Shown one piece after another: positions 1 through 10,700 of a stretch of DNA of 64,000 nucleotides. The stretch is taken from the NCBI GenBank assembly GCA_037176905.1, contig JBBBWG010028089.1, positions 1-64,000 of the forward strand, read 5' to 3'. Numbering within the stretch: the stretch's first letter is position 1; each line of letters starts with the position of its first letter. The DNA is from Azolla pinnata. Its lineage: Eukaryota > Streptophyta > Polypodiopsida > Salviniales > Salviniaceae. The notes below the pieces were generated by a model, which worked only from the letters and a program-made list of their open reading frames with translations, ran no database searches and was not told the DNA's origin. The position numbers and the translations under genes are program-made.

Positions 1-127
1 ATACATATATATCTACATATATACAATCTACTTCTACTACTATGCACAGACATTGCTGTGTAATTCCATCGGTAGAGAGATCCAATCTCCAGACAAAAAC
101 ATCTCTCTGGGTATCATAACATATATC

Positions 128-2580
128 TTAATCCACCTCCTCGATCTTCGGCCCAACACCTCCTCCACTTCCAGCTCCAGCACCTGCTGTTCCTCCTGCA
201 CCGGGCATCTCCCCTCCGCTCTGATACATCTTCGCAATGATCGGATTGCACAACGACTCTAATTCCTTCATCTTGTCTTCAAACTCGTCCACTTCGGCTA
301 GCTGGTTCTGATCCAACCACTGTATGGTCGCGCCCACCGCCTTCTCTATTTTCTCCTTGTCCGAAGCATCCAGCTTCCCTGCTATCTTCTCGTCTTTCAC
401 CGTGTTCCTCATATTATAGGCATAATTCTCCAGGCTATTCTTCGCTTCCACTTTCTTCTTCACATCCTCGTCCTCGGCTTTGTACTTCTCGGCATCCTGA
501 ACCATCCTTTCGATATCGTCCTTGCTCAGCCGGCCTTTATCATTAGTGATGGTAATCTTGTTCTTCACGCCGGCTGTCTTATCCTCAGCAGATACATTGA
601 GGATACCATTCGCATCTATGTCGAAGGTGACGTTGATCTGAGGGACTCCCCGAGGTGCAGGGGGGATGCCACTGAGCTCGAATTTTCCCAACAGATTATT
701 GTCCTTTGTACGAGCTCTCTCGCCTTCATACACCTGAATCAGCACTCCTGGCTGGTTATCTGAATATGTCGAGAATATCTGCTCCTTCTTCGTAGGTATC
801 GTAGTGTTTCTTGGGATAAGAACAGTCATAACACCTCCCGCCGTCTCGAGCCCCAAACTGAGAGGAGTAACATCAAGAAGCAATAAGCTTTTCACCTTTT
901 CATCTCCTTCTCCGGTCAATATAGCTGCCTGAACAGCAGCTCCGTAGGCGACGGCCTCGTCAGGATTGATGCTTTTGCATAATTCTTTGCCATTGAAGAA
1001 GTCTTGCAACAGCTGTTGCACTTTGGGAATCCGAGTCGACCCTCCAACAAGTACTACTTCATTTATCTGCCCCTTGTCCATCTTTGCGTCCCTCAAGCAT
1101 TTCTCCACCGGATCCATACACTGTCGAAATAGGTCCATACAGAGCTCTTCAAACCGAGCTCTAGTTATGGTGGAATAGAAATCTATACCCTCATACAAGG
1201 AATCTATTTCAATCGTTGATTGTGAGGAAGATGAGAGGGTCCTCTTGGCACGCTCACAAGCTGTACGCAGACGACGGAGAGCTCTGGCATTTCCACTTAT
1301 ATCTTTCTTATACTTGCGCTTGAATTCTTGAACAAAGTGATTCACCATTCGATTGTCAAAGTCCTCACCGCCAAGATGTGTATCACCTGCTGTAGCCTTC
1401 ACCTCGAATATTCCTTCTTCGATGGTGAGGAGAGAAACATCAAAGGTTCCTCCTCCAAGATCAAAAACAAGAATATTCTTCTCACCGACACTCGTAGACT
1501 TCTTGTCCAATCCATATGCAATCGCAGCCGCAGTAGGCTCATTTATGATTCTCATCACAGTTAGACCAGCAATAGCACCTGCGTCTTTCGTAGCTTGCCT
1601 CTGAGAATCATTGAAGTAAGCAGGGACGGTAATCACTGCATTCTTCACAGTTGATCCTAAGTACGCTTCTGCTATTTCTTTCATCTTGACCAAAACCATG
1701 GACGATATCTCCTCAGCGGCAAATTGCTTCTGCTCACCTTTATACGTTACCACAATCATTGGCTTCTCTCCAGGACCAGAGATAACCTTGAATGGCCAAA
1801 GTTTCATGTCGTTTTGTACAGAAACATCGGAGAAGCGCCGACCAATCATACGCTTTGCATCTGTGAGAGAAATAAAATATGAAAATGCTAGGCAGTCAGA
1901 CAGAATTCAATGCAGCTTGCAGCGCCAGAAGCTTGTCAAACCATGTAAATCCAAAATAAAAGCAAGTTTCAGCGGATAAAAAATTTAAAAACTTGAACTT
2001 GTACATATGTCATGCCATACCCTAATTTCCTCCAGCATAATTTTCAAACATATGATCCTCAATGCATAATTATTATGCAGGACCATGAAAATCATGGTAT
2101 CAACAACATATTCAAATGTTTTTCGAGCTATAGCTACCGGAACTGTAACTAGATATGCTCGTTAGCACTGCATGCAGTTTGATAAACATCACTGCAGAGG
2201 CCGTTACGTGAAGGCTTCCAACAAATTCTTCACCAACCGAGCAATTACATAGACAGGCATATTATAGATGAATAACAGAGAATTTCAAAGGAGTTAAGAC
2301 CGCAAAATGAAATCGCGAGAGCTAATGCTGTCTTAGCCAGTCGAGAGCAGAAAATCAGTTGCTTACCGAATATGGTGTTGTGCGGATTCATGGCCACCTG
2401 GTTCTTGGCGGCATCTCCGATGAGGCGTTCGGTGTCAGTGAAAGCCACATAGGACGGAGTGGTGCGATTCCCCTGATCATTTGCGATGATTTCCACACGA
2501 TCGTGCTGCCACACTCCCACGCAGCTGTAGGTTGTTCCGAGGTCGATCCCGATAGCTTTGCCTTCGGTTTTGGCTGCCAT
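128..2580 (-). CDS. Cytosolic heat shock protein 70 (HSP70/HSC70), two exons
   Basis: ATP-dependent chaperone of the cytosol and nucleus that binds exposed hydrophobic peptides with J-domain and nucleotide-exchange partners. Exon 1 is 2367-2580 and exon 2 is 128-1860, with a GT-AG intron of about 500 bases. The junction restores the family sequence [14 protein letters not shown], and the sum is 1947 nt (648 aa), the usual length. Visible family signatures are [11 protein letters not shown] near residue 10, [14 protein letters not shown] near 200 and [13 protein letters not shown] near 340. A Gly-rich tail ends in EEVD, the TPR co-chaperone tag of cytosolic members, and there is no organelle signal or KDEL. 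One intron after about 71 codons is a common plant HSP70 layout. The promoter carries a heat shock element and two ABRE/G-box motifs. Constitutive versus heat-induced type cannot be told from the protein. Confidence 0.97.
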
Positions 2581-2775
2581 TGGGCGTCGTTGCGGATGTC
2601 ACAGGGAGCGGGAATCGGATCTGAGCAGATTTACAGCAGCAGAAAGGCGGAGCGAGCTATCGTTTCAGTTGAGAAAATCTTCGGGGCCGTGCGAAGAAAT
2701 GGCGATGGCGTAGGGTTGCAGACGGATTCGAAGATGAGTTTTACGGATTTTCTCAGAGAGGCCTAGAAACATGTA

Positions 2776-2796
2776 GAAGGTTCGAGAAGAAGCTTC
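2776..2796 (-). promoter_or_regulatory. Heat shock element of the HSP70 gene
   Basis: The bases read GAAggTTCgaGAA and are followed at once by GAAgcTTC. This gives three perfect alternating nGAAn units plus a further inverted pair, the known HSF trimer site. It lies about 200 bases before the HSP70 start codon. No other gene start is nearby, so it most likely serves HSP70. Confidence 0.75.
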
Positions 2797-2819
2797 CCAA
2801 GTGGGCACCTGTCCGGCTG

Positions 2820-2841
2820 ACACGTGTCATTCACACGTGGC
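2820..2841 (-). promoter_or_regulatory. Pair of G-box/ABRE motifs upstream of HSP70
   Basis: Two CACGTG cores sit 13 bases apart: ACACGTGT at 2820-2827 and ACACGTGGC at 2833-2841. The second is a textbook ABRE core, the site for bZIP factors of the ABF/AREB group. They lie about 25 bases beyond the heat shock element, which suggests joint heat and ABA/drought control. That is inference from motifs only. Confidence 0.55.
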
Positions 2842-2857
2842 AAACCGTTAGCATTAG

Positions 2858-3025
2858 CATACTTCAGAAGACTAACTGTAACGTGATTAGTGCATACTTC
2901 AGAAGACCAATTGTAATGTGATTAGTACATACTTCCGAAGACTAATTGTGATATGATTTAGAGTAATTAAGACCGATTGTACTCCAATTAGTAATTATGA
3001 CTGATTGTTATGTGATTAGTGCTAA
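2858..3025. repeat. 35-bp tandem repeat, three good copies plus decayed ones
   Basis: Copies start at 2858, 2893 and 2928, each with a core like CATACTTCAGAAGACTAA followed by a TGTGATTAGT-type tail. The tail motif recurs in degraded form to about 3025. No coding potential is seen. It lies upstream of the HSP70 promoter motifs. Confidence 0.7.
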
Positions 3026-3029
3026 TTAT

Positions 3030-5359
3030 GCACATCGTGCTCGATTAAAGCAGCAGAAACCAAGGGCGTTTAAGTGCGCGTCGCCAGAGGAAAGGGAAAT
3101 TTGAAGATCAAAGAACACATAGACATTCTGCGGCGGCAGATTGAAGAGCCATTGGATGACTTGACTGGACAATTACGTAATCGAAAACAAACGGTCATCT
3201 TTAACATGTCTCTTCGAAGCTTCAATTGTTCCGGCTGACTCTCATTTCACGGCGAATTCTATCCGAACTCGCTCCACCAGCACTTGAATAAGGCATTAGC
3301 TTTGGATTTGGGATATTGTGTCTCAAGAAGTTCGATGGGCTCAAAAGTTCAGCTTTCTGCAATGAGTAGCCAACTAATAATCGAAACAAACGAACACTCG
3401 ACGATTACAGAGTTTGTACGAATGCTGAAAGCCAGATCGGCTAGCCAAAGTCACGATACAATTACATTTGTCCCGAGTCATCGTACATCATGGTAGACTC
3501 GGCACACGAATTAGAAAGAGCCACGAATCATATCAAACATGATCGCTAATGGTTAGTATTCTCGATGGCCAAGCAATGCTCACATAGACAGAGCTATCTC
3601 GATCAATTTCAATGATTGTCTTCCGATCTCGGTTCTTGGTTCTATAAAACTCTTCTCAATGTGGGGTCCCGACTCTGATGCTTACTGTCGACTTGATGAC
3701 GAGTTCAAGGACATTTGAAGAGTAATGATCTGATGACGACCAGGAACCGTAATCTGTTCTATGCGCACGCTAAACCAGCCATCAGACCCAACTGTGGGGC
3801 CATCCATTCCATCTCGCTTTTTTCATACCCGACGCTACCACATGAATCGAATATATATCGAATTTTCTTCCAACTACAAATTCAAGTCTAGTATCATCGC
3901 TCGACGAGGTTGGATCACAACCGATAAATAGCATTTGCAGGCAATGGCAGAATATTAACTACTTCTCGTGCGATGATCCCCAATCGAGCATACGATGTGC
4001 AATTTGATCCCCGCTTCTTAATGAAGAAACATGCAGTCTCAAGGATCAGAAACCACTGCCATCGAGATCAAAAGAAGTTGATGCTTGTTCTGCTTTCCTT
4101 CCTTCCACAACAAAACGCTTGCCATGACCATTCAAATTGTACATATTTTTTCCTGTTCTGTGCAATCCAGAAGGAACACGACATGTGCTCATCTCCTAAC
4201 TTGTCTAACAAGGAACGCAACATCGAACGAATGCATACCGTGGATACAGTACACACTCGGACGGCACCTCTCATCCAATCATTGAGACTGCAGTGTCAAA
4301 TGTGAATTTTGATTGATTGATGCAAGCAAGCATGTGCAGGAAAAACCAAAGTCAACACAGTATGTGCCTTTCTCAACAATCAAAGGTTCAAGACCAAAAT
4401 GTTTACTCGCACACCGTGCCAAATGCAACAAATGATAAACAAAAGCACTGCAATACATACATTACATACATATAATATTGCGTTTGTATTGAGTCTGGAT
4501 ATGTATACAGATGAAGTGACCAAAGTTATGATGATCACTTGCACATCATGTCAAACGCAACACGAATGTACAGACCACAGGAATGCAAAGAATAGTTAAA
4601 AAATTATAGAAAGAGAGAAGAGTTGCTCGACCTTTTTCTGCTGCATATTATTCTGAAGCAGTGGTGCAACAGAAAAGCTCCATCCGTCCGCGACATTGTT
4701 GTCTTATCATCACTTTTGGGAGACAGGAACCTAAGGTGGAAACAATCATGATTTTCTGCAACTTTTATAATACGCACGTCCTTACATCAGTTGTAGGTGG
4801 ACAATGATGAGGAGAACCCTTTTGAAGTGCCCATCCACTCTCAATATATCAGATACATTGGTACAAACAAAACTTTTCTTCTCTTTTTTCCTCTGAGAAA
4901 CACATTTCCTAGTATAAGCAATATGTATCCCTATAGCTGAAAATCAGCTGAAAATAAGTAAAGCTCCAGTTCAAATCGTAACTCCTTGAACTGTGAGCCA
5001 AGAAGGCCTCTGAAAGAGAAGAGACTGTTGAAATGCTAGTCTAAGAAAGCTTTGAACCCATAAACTCCGACTCAAGGCTTGCATTTACCATACTTGACAC
5101 TATTGCAGGAATAGTCAGTCAATAGAACCTTCACCGGATAAACATAAAAAAGATCAATCAGAGAGAGAGAGAGAGAGAGAGAAAGCAGAGCATTTCAGCT
5201 ATAAAAATCTTGTGACTTGCCAAGATTCGGATATGTGACACAGTTTAACATAAAAGGTACACAATGGTTTTACATTTGAACTTCAAATTATCCGGCCCTA
5301 ACCTCTTTCATGATGGCGAACCATCTACCTTATTCGACGCAAAAAAGGGGAAAAGGATT
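3030..5359. other. Intergenic region between HSP70 and ARF, no gene recognised
   Basis: Only short unrelated open frames occur here on either strand, none with a recognisable domain. There is a perfect (GA)n microsatellite at about 5161-5182. The part next to 5359 is presumably the 3' UTR of the ARF gene, which is transcribed leftwards. Confidence 0.5.
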
Positions 5360-8300
5360 TTAGTCGGACTTTGTGGCACTCTCGCTGCTTGATTCTGAGA
5401 GAATCTTTAACCTTCTAACATTCCTCGAGAAATCCCTGTCAAAATGCAGATTTTGTCAATTGCTGTAAATTTCATAATGTTGCATTCGAAGGTAGCAAAC
5501 ATAAAACCCTTACCAGTACGGCTCCTCTCCAACTGATCGAGGAAAGCCCATCGAGTCCAAATACACAAGGCGGTTCACAAATTGATACTTGTCCGCACCA
5601 AACATGGATTCTAGCTTTTCATACAATTCTTCAAAACATGTGAAGCTTGAAAGGTCCACACTCCAGCTAACATCATCACCCTCGTTGTAGACTTTGCAGT
5701 GGTTTGATGGAGCATCCTCAGCAAGCGAGCATAAGAAAGGTTTTTTCTCAGCTGATAGATACACACCAGCCTGACTAGGAGCTGAAGGAATCTTGTTGCC
5801 ATATACTTTGGGTCCTTTTCTATCTGAAACAGCAGAAGGGCTAATGCTATCTGGTGATTTGCTCCCACCTGATAACTCAAAACTACAGGAGTTAGATGCA
5901 TCTATTGTCTTCCCAAACAACACAAATGTTGCTTTCTTGCCACCTGGGCTTCCATCTCTATTGCAACTAATCACACTGGTGGGCTGGCTGTATGAAGTAT
6001 TTCCAACAACCAAGGACCCAGAACGTACACTCTGAGTAGTCGAACTACTACGTTGACCAAAGAAATCCCTTTCATGAATATCATCAGGAACGTCTATATT
6101 AACAGCTGGTGCATCTTTTTGCTGATAAAAAGCATTCAGTAATGATATGGTTTGTTGACATTTAGTTGGCTGTTGAATAGAAAGCCCAAAATTCTGATGT
6201 TGATTTTCGTGTTGATTTTGCCTGGTTCCCTGCATGCTTGTAGGCACACAGTCAATCGGTCGATGCTGCCAAATGTTGTTCGGCCCCCTTATATTATTCG
6301 CAAGGGAAGGCATCGATAGATCACTTAAGGTTTGGCCATCAAATTGAATGTCCAATGGTGGAGAAAACTTAAGCTTCTTCTTTAGAAAAGAAATAGGCGG
6401 GAGCTGTATCGGAGAAACAATCTCCACTTGCCAAGGACTCACCCTATTTATTCCTTGCAATAGGTCTGGCTCATCCCATGTCACCTGTTGCGAAACAATT
6501 ATTTAATACTAAACATGTTCATGAATTTCCTCAAAGCAAAATCAACCACACCAAGATGCACTTCACTCGCAATAACAGTATGATGACAGATATTCACATG
6601 TTTGTGTCTACTTCGGGATAGCTCTATGGTCTTTTAGTGATATTGGCAGATTATGAATTTCCTTGAAGCAAAATCAACTATGTCAAGATGCACTTCGCTC
6701 ACAAAACAGTACGATGATCGTTTTCTTTTAGAGAAAAATAACCTCTGCACCGCCCATCCCAAACCATCCTGTTCTAGCCTTCTTTGGCAGCCTGAATGAT
6801 TTCCGTCCATAATAATATAACAAAATTAGTGATGCACTCTCTGAGTAGATAGTGAGGATCTTATCAGAGTGAGGACATTGCTATACGTATCATCGAAGTT
6901 TAAAGACCCTTGATACCACACCATCCAAGTTTTTGCTCTACAAATGTGCTGGTAGATTCGAATCAAACAAGACAGAAAATTAAACAATCTTGTCAAAATC
7001 ACGAACAATTTAATGAGCCTACGGATCCTAAATTATGTGTTCCATTATTTCATGCACGCGAAGGAGACTTGGGAGGCCTTTAGACAAAATTATTCCTGAA
7101 CGCTCATAGAGTGTTCACACCCTTAAGTTCTGATAATATTACCACTTACAATAATTTGCAATGTGCTCATCTAAGAAAGATATGGAGGTGCATACCTGGA
7201 GTATCTTCCAAGGAGAGTTTGGCCACCGTAGAGGATCTACCTCTTCTACTTTTGAGACACTGCCCACAAACCAGCTCACTCGAGAGGCATCCTCGGTCTC
7301 CACTGCCATCTTGAAACGCAAACCAGGAGACCACCTCTGTTGCAGAGAGGACCTCACAGTACTTGCTTTCACAAAAAACTCAGAAATGGTAGCCCTCGGA
7401 TAGTAAACCACTTCAAAAATCTCTCCTGATGCGGCCAAAGTCACAGCTTCGACAACAGATTCAGGAGTTACTCGAGCCTGATTCCTAGCAAAACCATTCG
7501 ATGGCGTGTGCATATCTGTCTTCGGCCTGCTGACAAGCGGTATTCCTGATCCATTATCCATAAAATTGTAGGAATTATCCACCATGCTTGATCCCCAACT
7601 CAAGGATCTAGTAGCAGAGATGGAAGCTGATGCTAAATGATGCCATGAAGCGCAGGCAGAAGAGAAATCTCCTCCGCTATTTCCCTTGGTGGAGCGCCGA
7701 ACACCCACACAGAGATCTCCATTCGCACTGCGCAGGAAAACAATAGCATCTCCAGCTACAAGCTTCTTGTGGTTCACGAAATTACTCCACCCAGTGGTGA
7801 GCAGATGGCGGCGAGGCGTGCCTCTGTAGATATGCCTAAATTTCCATACTTTCCCGTGGACATCCTTCGCAAGAACGATCTGGACAGGTGGATCCTCATT
7901 GTAATCTAAGCGTGGGAAGATTGTCTCTGCACAGTAGCGGGGCACAGAGAATCCTCCACCATTATTCGCATCGCTCTGCGTAAGGGTCTTTGCAAAGGAT
8001 ATGATCTTCCCTGTGTTCGAAGATGAATGTGATGGCAAGGCAGCATCATCCACAGCGGCACTGCAGTCATTCGCATTCAGGTTCTCTGGCTGTAGCCTAA
8101 CGCGTGCAAAAACCTCGTCTGTTTCTTTGTCTGCGAGAAACTTCACTGAGAGAACACGGCAAGCAAAACTACTTCTCTGACAGCCTAGAGAGAAATCAGA
8201 AGGTAAGGCGGCGTGTTCTCCATGTCCCTGAGGGAAATAGATAACAGATGAACCGACGGAGGGAAGCTGAACCTGAGAACCTGCACAGGCATGCCATAGC

Positions 8301-8452
8301 TGAGGATCAACGGCGCCCTTGCTACTATTATGGCCGTTGTTACCAACTGATCCATCGTTATCATCCACTGAGCTCGAATAGCGTTCTGCCATTAATGGAT
8401 TGGTGATGTTGAAGTTACTTATAGTTGCTGGATGTGAACTAGGCCCGGGCAT
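5360..8452 (-). CDS. Auxin response factor, class C (ARF10/16/17-like), miR160 target
   Basis: Nuclear transcription factor that binds auxin response elements; class C members mostly act as repressors under miR160 control. Exons are 7196-8452, 5514-6484 and 5360-5435 with GT-AG introns. The sum is 2304 nt, or 767 aa. The dimerisation domain starts at DPQLWHACAG near residue 49, and the B3 DNA-binding domain runs about 150-255 with RHIYRGTPRRHLLTTGWS. The ancillary domain ends in VSPWQVEIVSP. A C-terminal PB1-type domain starts near 690 (SWSVDLSSFTCFEELYEKL) and is completed only by exon 3, which adds DFSRNVRRLKIL. The middle region is not Q-rich, as expected for a non-activator. A miR160-like complementary site lies in exon 2. 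The last exon is too short to show as an independent ORF but is supported by phase and homology. Confidence 0.93.
6219..6239 (-). promoter_or_regulatory. miR160 target site inside the ARF coding exon 2
   Basis: The plus strand here resembles mature miR160 itself, so the ARF mRNA is complementary to it. It begins TGCCTGG and continues TTCCCTGCATGC. From memory of the conserved miR160, differences fall at miRNA position 8 (A:C mismatch), position 15 (G:U wobble) and the last two bases. Positions 9-11 around the cleavage point pair fully. The site encodes MQGTRQ, matching the conserved IQGAR-type peptide of class C ARFs. Confidence 0.8.
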
Positions 8453-9695
8453 TAATCCAGGGGAGAGTAGACAAGTGGTCTAAGGGAGTCAGGTAAGATG
8501 GTAGATCGCATAGCTCATACATGCGCAGGTAGAAACGGATCTAATGTGCTGTCTTCGATGTTTTTCTGGCAGAAGATATGTTGTGCTGAACTGCCTGCCA
8601 CCACATAGCGGAATAGAGAAAGAGGGAAATTTGAAAAAAGAATGGGAGAAAACATGGGAAGAGACATGGATTCACGGTAAGGAGCACGCACAGTGGAGAA
8701 GTAACACACAAGAGAAGAAGAAGAAGAAGAAGAAGAAGGACGAACTTCACAGGTAGTGGAGAAAAGAGTGAGACGTGGCAGAAGTCTTAAAATTTTTTAG
8801 GTAACTTAGTCTCTGATGGGGGAGAAAGAACCAGACGGCATGACGACAGAATCAGCGTTGAGCTGGATAGAAATGGCTTATGCATGAGAAGCGGAAGCAG
8901 AAGAATAGCAATGGAGCGTATCGGAATTCGTGAATACGTATGGAGAATCCTATCGCCGGAAGAGGTAGCAGGAGAAATCAGCTGTATTAGACCAGCAAAG
9001 GAAGAATGAATCAGTTTACAGTGGACCGGAAGAGCAAACGCGGAGCTTGTGATCAATTAGGAGGAGATGGCACGACGGCGAGGGTGTTTCTGTTGCACAG
9101 GACTCAAATTCCTGCTAGCTAACTCACTTCACTGTCTCGGGAAACGGGTAAGCAAAAGCTGCCCGAGGAAGCAGAAGCAGAAAGAGAAGAAGAATCTGAC
9201 GAAGTCTGTCCCAGAAGAACAGCAGCAGAAAGCTAGGAGAGTAAGACGCGTTTAGAGGTCGACAGAGAAGGAGAAGGAGAAGGAATTGTGACCTGCCATT
9301 TTCGATGGATGTCGAAACGGTCCCCACAGGCTTCGGCTTCCAGCTAATCCATTCTTTCTTCGCAGGGCGGGGGTGCAGGAGGAATCAGAAGAAGAACGGA
9401 AGGGGAAGGATGTGGCGAGACCTGTATCGAAGAAGAAGAAGACGGAGAAGGAGAAGGAGGAGAAGAAGAAAAGGAGGAATTAGGAATGGTGCAGACGAGA
9501 TTGGCACAGGCCTCAGCTGTCAGCTCCGGAATCGGGGAGAAAGGCGCAGGTGAAGAGAAAGCCGGAAAAGAAGAAGGCGAAGAAGAAGAATCTGGCCAAA
9601 CCTGCACAAGAGATTGTGCAGAAACAGAAAGGGAAGGCGGAGGAGAGTGTACAGAAACCCTAACTCGATGCGGGGGGGAAAGAAGAGGACAACAA

Positions 9696-9738
<43 letters not shown>

Positions 9739-10700
9739 GCAGTACACAGAACGCAAGAGGGAAGCCGGCGATGGAGGGGAAGACGAGAGCACAGGTGACT
9801 TACTTGCGAAGGAAAGGGGGAGGAGGCGAAGAAGCGCGCGTTCTGGCGATGGCGGGCTGCATTTGCGGAAGGGAGAAAGAGGGAGCTCGGTGGCGATGGC
9901 GAGGGAGGAGGCAGCTGACACACAGAAACAGAAACAGCAGAAGAAGGAGGAGAAGGAGAAGGCGGAAACGGAGATGGAGATGGAGATGGAGACGGAGGTA
10001 GTTTCTTCGTCGCCTGTGTCTCTGAGCGGGCGATGGTGTATTTTTAGGGTTTACAGAAATGAAGCGAGGAAGGAGACAGGGACACAGACAGACAGACAGA
10101 CAGAGAAAGAGAAAGAGAGAGGAGAGAGGAGAGAGAAGGAAGAGAGAGGAGAGCTTCTCGAACACGCTCGCTCTCTCTCTCTAGATTTTCTCTCTCTATA
10201 CTTTCTCTCTCTGGATTTTCTCTCTCTAGACTTTCTCTCTCTAGACCGCCTGTGTCCATGCGTGCTAAAAAAGTCAGGGGAAAAAAGAAAAGAAAAATTA
10301 ATAAGGAAAAACAAAACAAAATTACTGGAAAACCTACGCACCAACACACGGACATCTCCTTCTTCTTCTTTCTTCTTCTTTCTTCTTCTTCTTTCTTCTT
10401 CTTGTTTTTTTTTTTCCTCTCTCTGCAAAAAAACAGGAAGTCAAAAAAACAAAACAGCCAAAAAAAAAAACCGCAACGAAAAGGAAATTTCCCTCGATTC
10501 TCTCTGCTCGTCTTGGTTTTGGTTTTTTTTTTCGTTTTCTTTTTCTTTTTCGTTTTCTTTTTCTTTTTCTTTTTCTAAACGAGACCTGCGAAAAAACAAA
10601 ACCAAAAATAACTTCGCCAATTTCCGAGGGCAGGGAAAACAAAAAACGCAAAAAAGAAAAAAGGGCAGCATTCCGAATTGAACCGTAAATATAAGAAACC
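8453..10700 (-). promoter_or_regulatory. Long CT-rich (minus strand) leader/promoter region of the ARF gene
   Basis: On the ARF sense strand this stretch is dominated by CT, CTT and CTTC runs. Blocks include (AAG)n at 8713-8739, a dense purine block at 9420-9620, (GA)n at 9709-9735, and a CT/TTC-rich block at 10160-10420 on the plus strand. Long stop-free frames appear on both strands only because of the low complexity. Class C ARF genes are known for long 5' leaders, so part may be transcribed. GA/CT runs are also known targets of BPC/GAGA-binding proteins. No gene of its own is recognised. Confidence 0.45.

Noticed and set aside
9486-10681. Several long open frames on both strands at 9.5-10.7 kb
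   Set aside because: They consist of Glu/Arg/Lys or Ser/Leu/Phe runs from purine/pyrimidine tracts and overlap each other in many frames. No conserved motif.
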